Assembly (NCBI GenBank): GCA_018971775.1
Contig: JAGXAB010000003.1
Location: 62,001-126,000, forward strand
Length of the DNA stretch: 64,000 nt
Source: Cyanobacteria bacterium REEB67
Lineage (GTDB): Bacteria; Cyanobacteriota; Vampirovibrionia; Obscuribacterales; Obscuribacteraceae
Direction of reading: 5' to 3'
Shown here: in pieces, positions 17,325 through 25,797 of the stretch
How the letters are laid out: every line of letters starts with the position of its first letter
Position numbering within the stretch: position 1 is the stretch's first letter
Made by a program: the position numbers and the translations under genes
Notes under the pieces: model-generated
What the model saw: the letters and a program-made list of their open reading frames with translations, nothing else
Database searches by the model: none
Told to the model about the DNA's origin: nothing

Positions 17325-18335
17325 TCAGGCTGGCGCCATCGGTCGAATGACGCGCACCGCATTTGGTACTGTCTCGATTGTTATCGGCAGTCGCCCACAA
17401 GGATCGCCATCGATCATGGCCATGGCTTGACCGGTACTGCTCAACTTCGGTCTTTTGCCGGTGAGGCCGTACTTGAAGGCAGCCAGCTCCTTCTGAAAGA
17501 AGGAGAGCGGCCGGCGTTTTTTTACAGTGTCGATGCTTACCGTCTTAATCTTGCGCACATAATAAGGTGCTTTGCCGCCGGTGATTGGATTGGCCGAACC
17601 GGTGGCGAAGTGGAAACCATAGTGGACGAAATCAGTAAATTCTTTCGGGGCGAGAATGCACAGGTCGAGCAAGCCGTCGTGCATGGAGGCGCTTTCGGAG
17701 AGCATCCCGACACCTAAATCAGCGATATTGGTGATAAATATACCGGCGGCGGTAATCTGGAAGTGCTCACCATCGGCGGTGACCGAAAAATGCATCGGCG
17801 GCTCGGCCAGAGTCTGCATCATCGAGCCTGCGTAGGCAAGCATTTTCCAATTTTCTTTGTCCCGGCGATGGGGAGTGATCAAGGCATCAGACAGAGGGCC
17901 GCAGCCGGCCGCCGCCGCGAAATAGTGACCGTTCATTAAGCCCAGGTCTATGAGAGACGATTCACCTTTGAGGATGATGTCGATGGCTTTTTCGATTGGG
18001 TCGATCAAAAGGTTTTCTTCGAAGATTCGTAAATTGCGGGCCAGTAAATTGCCGGTTCCCAGTGGCACAATTCCCACTGGAACGCCAAGTTTCAGGCTGG
18101 CAACGGCGTGCAGGACCATGCGCACAGTGCCGTCGCCGCCGGCGGCGATGATCAGATCGAAGGCCGTGCCGCAATGTTCGAGCAGGTTTTCAGGGGTGGT
18201 ATCACGGCGAGTGGCGAGCGATGTTACGGCAAAATTGCCACTATTGCACAATCTGTGTATGCAGGCACCAAGCCACAGCTCAGGCCCGGAAGCCGAACCG
18301 GCGCTTGGGTTGTAGATTAGCAGGACTTTTCGCAT
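17325..18335 (-). CDS. YegS/DAGK-family lipid kinase
   Basis: The 336-residue protein has the diacylglycerol-kinase catalytic fold: L-L-I-Y-N-P-S-A-G at the N-terminus, A-A-G-G-D-G-T-V near residue 65, and P-L-G-T-G-N-L-L-A-R-N. The C-terminal half carries the YegS-like domain (M-I-D-G-D-P-C). Such kinases phosphorylate diacylglycerol or related lipids at the inner membrane, for example in phospholipid turnover. It converges on the tRNA nucleotidyltransferase with 28 nt between stops. It starts with ATG and has no obvious operon partner. Confidence 0.9.
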   Translation of the reverse strand: MRKVLLIYNPSAGSASGPELWLGACIHRLCNSGNFAVTSLATRRDTTPENLLEHCGTAFDLIIAAGGDGTVRMVLHAVASLKLGVPVGIVPLGTGNLLARNLRIFEENLLIDPIEKAIDIILKGESSLIDLGLMNGHYFAAAAGCGPLSDALITPHRRDKENWKMLAYAGSMMQTLAEPPMHFSVTADGEHFQITAAGIFITNIADLGVGMLSESASMHDGLLDLCILAPKEFTDFVHYGFHFATGSANPITGGKAPYYVRKIKTVSIDTVKKRRPLSFFQKELAAFKYGLTGKRPKLSSTGQAMAMIDGDPCGRLPITIETVPNAVRVIRPMAPA

Positions 18336-18612
18336 GAGTATTTGTAAAGGGAACCTTAGTTACTTTTAGGGCATTGGGGGTTGTCTGGGAAGTCAACAGC
18401 AGATAGAATGCCTAACGCAATCGATTCTTATTGATTGAATAAGCCCAGTGAGCCGGTTCTATATCTAACTAGCGTCTACATTATCGCTTGGCAGTGTGAT
18501 ACCGTTCTGGGTGGCAGAGTTGACAATTAAATGGATTTCAGTATTGTATTCCACACGATGCAATTTTATCTTTCGTGAGACTCTGTCTTCCGAACAGAAA
18601 GGCAGGAACTTG

Positions 18613-19251
18613 GTGGCTAATTTGAAGAAGGCAGTTGCTGTGGTATCACTGGCAGCTACCGCGGTACTTTCGCCCGTTATTTTGAACTCCGAAAACGTGA
18701 TCATTGTCGGTCAGGCTGCTTTTGCGAAGGGCCACAACGCCAATATCATGAGCGAAGAGCAGATGCACGGCAAAACCTATGTCGTCGCTAAAATGGAAAT
18801 CAACGCTCCACCCGAAAAAGTTTTTCAAATTCTCGCTGATTACGATCATGCCACTAAGGTATTTCCGCAGATCAAACAGTGCAAGCTGGTGACTGATAAG
18901 GGTGCGACCAAGATGGTCAAGCACGAAATCGCACCGGCCGGCGTACCCGGTACTTATGAGTATCTCCTTGAAATCAAAGAGAGCGCTCCCCATGCCCTCG
19001 AATGGCACCGCATCTCCGGAGATTTCAAACAAGTAGATGGTTTCTGGAAGCTCGAGCCTACCGAAAATGGCCGTGCTACCCTTGTCACCTACGCTAGTTA
19101 TATCGATGGCGGCCTCTTCATCCCGCAGATGCTCATCCGTCGTCAGGCCAAAATCGACATGGCCGGTGCCCTGAGCTCGCTCAAATCAGCGGCCGAAAGC
19201 GGCAGCTCGGTGCAGATTGCCGGTCGTCCCGGTGGACATCACGTCCAATAG
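18613..19251 (+). CDS. Secreted SRPBCC (START-like) protein
   Basis: A signal peptide (K-A-V-A-V-V-S-L-A-A-T-A-V-L-S) is followed by a polyketide-cyclase/START-like domain: E-I-N-A-P-P-E-K-V-F-Q-I-L-A-D-Y-D, then F-P-Q-I-K-Q-C-K-L-V, W-K-L-E-P, and V-T-Y-A-S-Y. SRPBCC domains bind hydrophobic ligands, and similar proteins are common in cyanobacteria as putative cyclases or lipid-transfer proteins. I chose the GTG at 18613 because AGGA lies 5 nt upstream and the signal peptide follows at once. The open frame reaches back to 18496 but that part is not signal-like. A good terminator follows. Confidence 0.82.
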   Translation: MANLKKAVAVVSLAATAVLSPVILNSENVIIVGQAAFAKGHNANIMSEEQMHGKTYVVAKMEINAPPEKVFQILADYDHATKVFPQIKQCKLVTDKGATKMVKHEIAPAGVPGTYEYLLEIKESAPHALEWHRISGDFKQVDGFWKLEPTENGRATLVTYASYIDGGLFIPQMLIRRQAKIDMAGALSSLKSAAESGSSVQIAGRPGGHHVQ

Positions 19252-19276
19252 GCTCTCGTAAAATTGAAAGTCTTGT

Positions 19277-19301
19277 AAAGCCCGGATTTTCCGGGCTTTT
19301 T
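19277..19301 (+). terminator. Rho-independent terminator of the SRPBCC gene
   Basis: AAAGCCCGG, loop ATTTT, CCGGGCTTTTT: a 9-bp stem, 25 nt after the stop, running straight into its T-run. Confidence 0.85.
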
Positions 19302-19367
19302 CATTGGCTTGGTTAAGTTTGTAGATCCTCCCCCTGCTGGCAACTGCGCCGACTATCTTTTTGTTGC

Positions 19368-19373
19368 TAAAAT
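19368..19373 (+). promoter_or_regulatory. Possible -10 box of tRNA-Ser
   Basis: TAAAAT lies 16 nt before the tRNA 5' end, which fits a short 5' leader removed by RNase P. No convincing -35 box is seen. Confidence 0.4.
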
Positions 19374-19388
19374 GCCATCTGCTAATGA

Positions 19389-19472
19389 GGAGAGGTACCG
19401 AAGCGGTCATAACGGCGCCGCCTCGAAAGCGGATGGGTGCAAGCCACGTGGGTTCGAATCCCACCCTCTCCG
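19389..19472 (+). tRNA. tRNA-Ser (anticodon CGA)
   Basis: The 84-nt sequence folds as a class II tRNA. The acceptor stem is GGAGAGG with CCTCTCC and discriminator G. The D-arm region holds CCGAAGCGG, the anticodon loop is CTCGAAA with anticodon CGA (codon UCG), and there is a long variable arm. The T-arm is GTGGG-TTCGAAT-CCCAC. CCA is not encoded. A run of five T follows directly and may end transcription. Its 3' end borders an integrase-like relic, so it may have served as an attachment site. Confidence 0.95.
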
Positions 19473-19476
19473 ATTT

Positions 19477-19707
19477 TTATCTCAAGAAGCTGAAATGATG
19501 CGGGTCTTCGGGCTCGCTTTTTTTCTTCGGTACGATTCCAGGTACAAGATCGTCGGCAGAGCTTGGCAATTGTGGGCAACCTTCCGGGGTAGGCGCCTGG
19601 AAGATCTGCATCAGTTTTTCTTGCTCCGATGACGTCGCACCTTCTATCCAACGCGCATAGTGACGAAAGCATGTTTCGAGTGTCGAGTTTTTTTTGCGCC
19701 GTTTTAT
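19477..19707 (-). pseudogene. Relic of a tyrosine recombinase (integrase) C-terminus
   Basis: On the minus strand, in the frame ending at the TAA at 19477-19479, about 75 codons are open from just after the Fic stop. They read S-T-L-E-T-C-F-R-H-Y-A-R-W-I-E-G-A, then a charged helix and a Pro-rich tail. R-H-Y-A-R-W-I resembles the catalytic-tyrosine box at the end of phage and island integrases. No start codon or upstream domains exist: the frame runs into a stop at 19708-19710, inside the end of the Fic gene. Its place against the 3' end of tRNA-Ser is exactly where an integrase gene normally sits. Assignment is by motif only. Confidence 0.45.
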
Positions 19708-20783
19708 TTAGCCAAGATTTCTAGAAGTGGCTTGTTGATGAAGTACATTTCTCTCCCGCGCTTCAATCCGACCAGCAGACCTATTTCTTCGAGTGACTTC
19801 AAATAGCCTGCAGCTGTCTGCCTGCTAACATCAAGATGTTCTTCAATAAACCGGATTTTGCAGTAAGGATGGTAGAAGAGCAATTCTACGAAATCTTTCG
19901 AGGCGATTTTTGGTATCCTCTCTTTCATCAGCGCATGTGTTCTTTCCAGCGCGGCTTTGATCTCGACAATTCTTTGCCGCGCACTTATGGATGTTTCCTC
20001 GATTCCGTCCAGAAGGAATAAGATCCATGACTCCCAATCGCCGGATTCTGTTATCGCCCTGAGCCCGCTATAGTAGGTGCTTTTGTGCTCGATGAGATAT
20101 CGCGACAAATACAGAATTGGCAAGTCCAACAGCCCCTGCTGGATAAGAAACAGAATATTGAGAATCCTTCCGGTGCGGCCATTCCCATCTGTAAAAGGGT
20201 GGATAGCTTCAAATTGATAGTGCACGATTGCCATGCGCACCAGTGGGTCCAGTGCTGAATCTGCGTGAATGAACTCCTCAAGATCCCTTAACTTTATCCG
20301 GATTATGTCTTCACCTTCCGGCGGCGTATAAATGGTCTTTCCAATTGCGTCTACGATTTTAGTTCCAGGCATTTTGCGGACGCTCATGTCGGTTTTCTTT
20401 ATCGTGCTCGCGATTTCGCAAAAGAGGCTGGTGGATAGTATTGGTTGCATGTCGATTTTATTAACGCCGGCGCTCAGGGCTTGAAAATAACGCAATACTT
20501 CTTTTGCTGCGGGGTTAATAGATTCCACTGTGTCGGCAAAAGCTTGGTACAACTCGTCAGTTGTCGTGACAATATTTTCTATTTCGGAAGACAATCGCGC
20601 CTCCTGCAGACCAATAGATCTTATAAGGATGGCCGGATTAGGAATCGTCGTGGCAACTCCCTTTAACTCCGCCAGCGCAGCGTGGGCTTTCGTGCATTTT
20701 TTTAGAACGGCTTTTGTTTCAAGTTCTTCCTCTGGGGGAAGAGGAGGTAAGTTGTTATAAGGCTGCTGACTGTTAAATGGCAT
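19704..20783 (-). CDS. Fic-domain protein adenylyltransferase with inhibitory helix
   Basis: The 359-residue protein has the complete catalytic motif HPFTDGNGRTGR (about residues 199-210), whose His and basic residues transfer AMP to target hydroxyls. An N-terminal S-S-E-I-E-N segment (about 65-70) matches the inhibitory helix motif of class II Fic proteins, so activity is probably self-restrained. The C-terminus reads as a winged helix (R-Q-T-A-A-G-Y-L-K-S-L), as in SoFic-type proteins. A-T content appears higher than in neighbours. It lies beside tRNA-Ser and an integrase relic, so it is probably island cargo. No separate antitoxin gene is present. Confidence 0.92.
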   Translation of the reverse strand: MPFNSQQPYNNLPPLPPEEELETKAVLKKCTKAHAALAELKGVATTIPNPAILIRSIGLQEARLSSEIENIVTTTDELYQAFADTVESINPAAKEVLRYFQALSAGVNKIDMQPILSTSLFCEIASTIKKTDMSVRKMPGTKIVDAIGKTIYTPPEGEDIIRIKLRDLEEFIHADSALDPLVRMAIVHYQFEAIHPFTDGNGRTGRILNILFLIQQGLLDLPILYLSRYLIEHKSTYYSGLRAITESGDWESWILFLLDGIEETSISARQRIVEIKAALERTHALMKERIPKIASKDFVELLFYHPYCKIRFIEEHLDVSRQTAAGYLKSLEEIGLLVGLKRGREMYFINKPLLEILAK

Positions 20784-20857
20784 GTGTTAATATTCCCGAC
20801 ATGTTAAAAAACACCATCGAATTTTAACACGTAAACGAACGTGTTAGGTAAACGAAC
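20784..20857. promoter_or_regulatory. Repeat-rich control region of the fic gene
   Basis: Directly upstream of the fic ATG are a perfect 7-nt inverted repeat, TAACACG (20825-20831) and CGTGTTA (20840-20846), and a 10-nt direct repeat GTAAACGAAC at 20831-20840 and 20848-20857. Several TGTTAA elements lie closer to the start. This looks like an operator, possibly for the Fic protein's own winged-helix domain. Confidence 0.5.
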
Positions 20858-21623
20858 ATATACTTCTGATATGTCCAAAAGTTTGCCTTTTTTTCGACAT
20901 ATGCACGACAAGCCAGGCACTGGTGCCTAACTCACATTTCACAAGTATTAAAGGTCCCAATCAAATTCCGATAATGTGAGTCAGCCAGTGGCGTCATTCT
21001 CGGTACCGCTCACATTAGCGGCTGATAAGCCACAATGACTGACAACACCCTCTTTTAATATTTATTTTGCCACTACTGGCGGTGCTCGATCCTCTAATGG
21101 TATAGATGCCGAACTGGTTATTCGGATCGAAGTCGTCCAGGTAAATCTCGAAGATATTGCTGCAAATCAGCAGTGCTGGGAAATTCTTTTATAAAAGCTG
21201 AATAGCTTATGGACAAGCGGTTAATCCTCCCTTTTCGAGGCCGATATTACAGCTGAGTGACCATCAGTAGCCAGGCGAATTTAATACCACAGGTGGTGGC
21301 CCTCTACTTTTCGCTTATCACTCCGAACTCGACTTCTCTCGTCTTACTATTTGTCTGGATCTTGCGCTTGAAGAATTCGCTGCCGCTAATATGACTATCC
21401 ATCCATTATCATCTCGCCGCAACCTTGTTAAACACTTTTGCGGCAGCAGTGGCTGACCTTTCCGGTAGGGCGGCAATATGGGAATCTCCCTCCCCCAACT
21501 GAGGTTTGATTAACCCTTTAAAGTGGAATGTCGGGTTACGATATCTTGGCATGTGTCTGAGAGCCTACCGAACAGGCCGTCTTTGATACGAGCTCCCGAG
21601 TCAAAACGTTCTGGTATCCATCC
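20858..21623. other. Degraded region without an intact gene
   Basis: No complete gene is visible. Two plus-strand stretches read like protein. At 21039-21194 there is F-A-T-T-G-G-A-R-S-S, followed by I-D-A-E-L-V-I-R-I-E-V-V. At 21271-21456 there is F-N-T-T-G-G-G-P-L-L-F-A-Y-H, followed by L-D-L-A-L-E-E-F-A-A-A-N. Neither has a start codon in a sensible place and both are bounded by stops, so they look like decayed gene pieces. Palindromes are present: AGGCAC-TG-GTGCCT at 20915-20928, and CTCACATT (20931) with AATGTGAG (20973-20980), CTCACATT recurring at about 21009. No copy of the tRNA-Ser 3' end was found. Confidence 0.4.
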
Positions 21624-22550
21624 GTGTCATTCTTCCCCACAAGTGAGAAATATCCCCAGCCTTCGCCACTGCTCAAGGCAGCCGCCTGTGCTGCTTTAGC
21701 TTGCCTGTTGCCGGTTCTGTCCGCGGTCGCGGTCCGGGCGGAGACGATTCAGGGAGGGGTTTCTCATGAAGTGATAATTGACCCGGTCAAGCCCGGTATG
21801 CGTGTCGGTGACCCTTTCGACAAATCGGCTCTGCCGGCTTTTCACACTAATAAATCCTGGTATCGCATACCGACCTGGTATGCCGGCCGCTGGCACCGCG
21901 ATACGATGATTTACGAATACCCGGGCAATCCGCCTGTCGTGCAGCCATCGCGCCGCGACCGCTGGAGGGGCTACCAATATGACAGCCAGGGACACATCTG
22001 GCACGAGCGCAACGAGCCATTTTTGCTTGTCGTCGAAAACGACCGCAGTATCGATATGAATCTCATTCTCCTGGAAGAGCCTTTAATGGTGAACGACAAT
22101 CAGGTAATCATCCGCCTCAAGGGTCAGTCGGTCACCGTCGACAAAGTCACCCGCGCCGTCGTTGGCGCCTTCCAGAAGCTCGAAACCCACAACTTCCGCC
22201 TGGCCGCGCCCGGTAAGACCTATGTTTCGATTACCTACGAACACTTTGACCAGGACGGCCACCCTCTTCATAAAGAGCCGCTCAAGGCCGAATACTACGA
22301 ACAGCAGACCGCCGCCTTCGTGCCGATTTTCAAAGACTATCAGGAAGACTACTACGCAAATTTTTGCGCCTTTCTGCAGAGCACCGGTCAGTCGCAGCTG
22401 ATGCCGCCCCCTCCGGTCGAGTCCCAGGGCCAGGCCCAGCCGGTTTTGAGCGGTGGTACCGTACCGACAGCGACCACATCTTATCCCGGAGCCGGCAGTA
22501 TGCCTGTTGTGCCGGCGACTCCTGCTCCAGCCCCTGTCGCTCCGCACTGA
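21624..22550 (+). CDS. Secreted protein of unknown function
   Basis: I do not recognise the family. The 308-residue protein starts at GTG and has a signal peptide (A-A-A-C-A-A-L-A-C-L-L-P-V-L-S-A) ending near A-V-R-A-E. The mature part has many Trp, Tyr and His (W-Y-R-I-P-T-W-Y-A-G-R-W-H-R) and a central region rich in charged and aromatic residues. The tail is Pro/Ala/Ser-rich and ends P-A-P-A-P-V-A-P-H. It stands alone between the degraded region and the convergent cysS gene. A second frame continues coding-like for about 40 codons after the stop, so a frameshifted ending is possible. Confidence 0.75.
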   Translation: MSFFPTSEKYPQPSPLLKAAACAALACLLPVLSAVAVRAETIQGGVSHEVIIDPVKPGMRVGDPFDKSALPAFHTNKSWYRIPTWYAGRWHRDTMIYEYPGNPPVVQPSRRDRWRGYQYDSQGHIWHERNEPFLLVVENDRSIDMNLILLEEPLMVNDNQVIIRLKGQSVTVDKVTRAVVGAFQKLETHNFRLAAPGKTYVSITYEHFDQDGHPLHKEPLKAEYYEQQTAAFVPIFKDYQEDYYANFCAFLQSTGQSQLMPPPPVESQGQAQPVLSGGTVPTATTSYPGAGSMPVVPATPAPAPVAPH

Positions 22551-22696
22551 CACTTATTCGACCGCTGCCAGCGCAGTTCAAAGGTGATTCACAGACCTTC
22601 CTTTGCGAATTCGTCTATAATCCGCCGGCTGCTTCGGCAAAGGATGCGACGACCGACAGCACCGCCAAATAATTTTGCCGGGCTACTTGTAATAAT

Positions 22697-22729
22697 AGGG
22701 CGCCACCACTAATGGTGGCGCCCTCGGTT
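22697..22729. terminator. Probable bidirectional terminator between converging genes
   Basis: A perfect 12-bp stem AGGGCGCCACCA / TGGTGGCGCCCT with a CTAA loop lies between the converging secreted-protein and cysS genes. The flanks are only weakly T-rich (CGGTTTGTG on the plus strand, ATTATTA on the minus strand). Confidence 0.65.
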
Positions 22730-22759
22730 TGTGTAGTGTTCAAATGGACTTTCGAGACT

Positions 22760-24172
22760 TTAGATCCGTTCCCAGGTGACGCCGGCGGCCGAGTCCATGA
22801 CATTGATGCCAAGATCGGTGAGACTTTTGCGGATCAAATCTGATGATGCGAAGTCTTTTTTAGCCTTTGCTTCCTGGCGCAAATTGAGTAGAAGATCTAC
22901 CAGTTTGCTGCCCAGTGGCGAATCGATTTGCAGACGCCTATCTTCCAGAGTCAAGCCAAGTATCGATGCGTGTTTGACCAGCACCAGGGCCTGGAAATGC
23001 CTGTCTTTTTCGTCCTTGGTCTTATTGATCGCATCGGCAAACTGGAATAGATGCGAAATGGCAATAGCTGTGTTGAAGTCATTGCTCATCGCTTCGTTGA
23101 AATCGCTCTTGAATTTTTCGGCTACCGATAGTGCCGCCGGCGATGCCTCGACGCCAGCGCCATTTTGCGATGTACCGGCAAAAGAGGCCGCCTTCAAAAT
23201 GCGCTGGATGCCTGCATGAGTGGCGGCCAGGCTTTCTAAAGTGAAGTCGATCGGATTGCGATAGTGAGTCTGCAAAACAAAAAGACGGATCGTATCTGGT
23301 GAAAAAGTAGTGAGCAGATCTCTAATCGTACTGAAATTTCCCAGCGACTTGGACATTTTTTCCGAGCTGATCTGGACAAAGCCGTTGTGCAGCCAGTATT
23401 TGGCTAAAGGCTTTTTGTGCAGTGCTTCTGATTGAGCGATTTCGTTTTCGTGATGAGGAAAGACTAGATCTTCGCCGCCGACATGCAAGTCGATTGATTC
23501 GCCCAGGATGTGTTTGATCATCGTCGAGCATTCGAGGTGCCAACCCGGACGGCCCCGGCCCCAGGGACTGGCCCAGCCGAGCTCGCCTTCGGCGGCGCGT
23601 TTCCACAATGCAAAATCGACGGGTGTTTTCTTCAGCGCCGAAAGAGCATCCTGATTGATTACCTGTTCGCGGGCGCCGACCAGGAGTTGTTCGAGGTCTT
23701 GTTTGCCCAGTTTGCCGTATTCCTTAAAAGAGGAAACATCAAAATAGACATCGCCTCCCGCTTCGTAAGCGTTGCCGCCTTCGATCAATTGTTCGACAAA
23801 GGCGATCATCTGCGTGATGTATTCGGTGGCGCGCGGCTCGTAGTCTGGGAAATCGACATTGAGCGAAGCCATGTCATGCCAGTAGGAATAGGTAAATTTG
23901 CGAGCCAGCTTTTCCGGACCGATCCCTACTTCTTTGGCGCGGTTGATGATTTTGTCGTCGACATCGGTGATATTGCGCGCGAAAGTGACGTCGTAACCCG
24001 CTGATTTCAGATAGCGATAGACAACGTCCCAGATGATGAAGGTGCGCGCATGGCCGAGGTGGCTAAGGTCATAGACAGTCGGACCGCAAGCGTACATCAA
24101 AACTTTCTTGCCGCTAATCGGCACGAAGTCTTCTTTTTTACCGCTCAGTGTATTGAACACCTGAATAGTCAT
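22760..24172 (-). CDS. cysS: Cysteinyl-tRNA synthetase
   Basis: Class I synthetase that charges tRNA-Cys. Seen: A-C-G-P-T-V-Y-D near residue 28 (first zinc cysteine), the HIGH-type H-L-G-H-A-R-T, G-W-H-L-E-C-S-T-M (second zinc Cys), H-H-E-N-E, and K-M-S-K-S-L-G-N near residue 275. Length 470 is normal. It starts with ATG 59 nt after the gltX stop, so gltX and cysS probably form one transcript. Confidence 0.97.
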   Translation of the reverse strand: MTIQVFNTLSGKKEDFVPISGKKVLMYACGPTVYDLSHLGHARTFIIWDVVYRYLKSAGYDVTFARNITDVDDKIINRAKEVGIGPEKLARKFTYSYWHDMASLNVDFPDYEPRATEYITQMIAFVEQLIEGGNAYEAGGDVYFDVSSFKEYGKLGKQDLEQLLVGAREQVINQDALSALKKTPVDFALWKRAAEGELGWASPWGRGRPGWHLECSTMIKHILGESIDLHVGGEDLVFPHHENEIAQSEALHKKPLAKYWLHNGFVQISSEKMSKSLGNFSTIRDLLTTFSPDTIRLFVLQTHYRNPIDFTLESLAATHAGIQRILKAASFAGTSQNGAGVEASPAALSVAEKFKSDFNEAMSNDFNTAIAISHLFQFADAINKTKDEKDRHFQALVLVKHASILGLTLEDRRLQIDSPLGSKLVDLLLNLRQEAKAKKDFASSDLIRKSLTDLGINVMDSAAGVTWERI

Positions 24173-24231
24173 GATTTTTGTTTCCTCTGTACTGCGCCTG
24201 GCGTGGACCCTGAATTTCCTATGCGAAGAAT

Positions 24232-25710
24232 TCAGGCGCTACAGAGCCCCAGGGCGGCTTCCAGGCGCTCACGCACCCGCTTTTCGCCCAGTATGGATAT
24301 GATCGCACCGAGATCCGGTCCGTGCGTGGTGCCCGAGAGTGCTGCCCGGAGCGGCCAGTAAAGGTCTTTGCCCTTGATCGATATTTCTTTGCCGAGCGTG
24401 TCGACTACTTTTTTGCAGCCGGCCTGATCGCTCCAGGGCACTTGCGGTAATGCCGTCAGGAATTTCTCAAGCACAAGGCGAGCGCCGGCGGTGGCGATTG
24501 ACGTTTCTTTGACATCGTCGGCAATCTCTGGTTGCGTGACAAAGAAAAATTCGAGGGCCGGTCCGATTTCCGAAAGTTTAGTCAGACCGCCGCGCACGAT
24601 CGAGATCATCCGCTCGATATCGGCAGCCTCATAGCTCTCGCCATTTTTGAAGACCTGCAAATAAGGCTGCGAGCGTTCGACGATCAGATCAAGAGGCAGG
24701 CTGCGGATGTAGTGGCTATTGAACCAATTGAGACGATCGACATCGAAGACAGCGTTGGACTTGCTCACCTTATCGAGATCGAAAAGGCGGCCGGCTTCTT
24801 CCATGGTGTAGATTTCTTTTTCTTCCGGATGAGTCCAGCTCATCTGCGTCAAATAATTGACGATTGCTTCTGGCATGTAGCCTTGCTTGCGGTAATAGTC
24901 GACATGCACTGCCTCCCCGTGTTTGCGCTTGGAGAGTTTTTGCCGCTCGATATCAAACATCAAGGGTGCATGGGCGAAATGCGGCATGGGGGCGCCCATT
25001 GCCTCATAAATCAAAATTTGTTTGGCCGTGTTGTGGATATGGTCTTCGCCGCGGATGACATGGGTCATTTTCATATCGACATCGTCGATGACGACGGCGA
25101 AGTTGTAGATCGCTACGCCGTTCGATTTGACGATCACCATGTCACCGCCGAGATCGGCCGTGTCGATGGAGATTTCGCCTTTAATTTGGTCCTGCCATGA
25201 CACTACCTGCGGTTCGTTGATCAAAAAGCGCACAGATGCGACGCGGCCTTCAGCCAGGGCTGCCGCGGTTTGTTCTGCGCTCAGGTTGCGGCTGCGATTG
25301 TCATAGCGCGTCGGCAGATTATTTGCCTTCTGCTCTTCTTTTAAAGCTGCCAGTTCATCGGTGGTGGCATAGCAGTTGTAGGCTTTGCCGGCGGCTATAA
25401 GCTTTTGCGCTTCGGCTGCGTAATGATCGATTTTTTCGGTTTGGCGATAGGGCGGGTAAGGGCCGCCGACGGTAAGACCTTCATCCCAGGTGATGCCGAG
25501 CCATTTGAGGCCGTCGATAATGTCGTCGGTGTAAGCTTCTTTCGAACGCTCTTCATCAGTGTCTTCGAGACGCAGGATAAAAGTGCCGTTATGACGCCTG
25601 GCGTAGAGATAATTGTAAAGAGCCGTGCGCGCTGTTCCCACATGCAGATTGCCGGTGGGACTCGGTGCTATGCGCACACGGACATTGCCTTTATCGTTGG
25701 TTGAAGACAT
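24232..25710 (-). CDS. gltX: Glutamyl-tRNA synthetase
   Basis: Class I synthetase with R-I-A-P-S-P-T-G-N-L-H-V-G-T-A-R (HIGH-type motif) at the start and L-S-K-R-K-H-G-E (KMSKS-type) near residue 258. The 492-residue length fits the bacterial family. Whether it is discriminating or also charges tRNA-Gln cannot be told from this window. Its product glutamyl-tRNA also feeds HemA for haem synthesis. It lies between rlpA and cysS on the same strand. Confidence 0.97.
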   Translation of the reverse strand: MSSTNDKGNVRVRIAPSPTGNLHVGTARTALYNYLYARRHNGTFILRLEDTDEERSKEAYTDDIIDGLKWLGITWDEGLTVGGPYPPYRQTEKIDHYAAEAQKLIAAGKAYNCYATTDELAALKEEQKANNLPTRYDNRSRNLSAEQTAAALAEGRVASVRFLINEPQVVSWQDQIKGEISIDTADLGGDMVIVKSNGVAIYNFAVVIDDVDMKMTHVIRGEDHIHNTAKQILIYEAMGAPMPHFAHAPLMFDIERQKLSKRKHGEAVHVDYYRKQGYMPEAIVNYLTQMSWTHPEEKEIYTMEEAGRLFDLDKVSKSNAVFDVDRLNWFNSHYIRSLPLDLIVERSQPYLQVFKNGESYEAADIERMISIVRGGLTKLSEIGPALEFFFVTQPEIADDVKETSIATAGARLVLEKFLTALPQVPWSDQAGCKKVVDTLGKEISIKGKDLYWPLRAALSGTTHGPDLGAIISILGEKRVRERLEAALGLCSA

Positions 25711-25765
25711 TCTGGCATTTTAACAGGCCGTTCGTAAAAGCTGGCTAGATGTGCTGCGCTTCACT

Positions 25766-25779
25766 TAACAGATCTGTTA
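25766..25779. repeat. Perfect palindrome between rlpA and gltX
   Basis: TAACAGATCTGTTA is a 14-nt perfect palindrome lying 56 nt before the gltX start. It has no T-run on either side beyond a few bases, so an operator is more likely than a terminator. Confidence 0.4.
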
Positions 25780-25797
25780 TAGGCCGTCAGAGATCGG

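Noticed and set aside
19382..19672. 96-residue frame across tRNA-Ser on the minus strand
   Set aside because: It runs through the tRNA and matches the well-known spurious translation of serine tRNAs; its other part overlaps the integrase-like relic in another frame.
19389..21623. Complete genomic island with direct repeats
   Set aside because: No second copy of the tRNA-Ser 3' end was found in the region, so only a relic is claimed.
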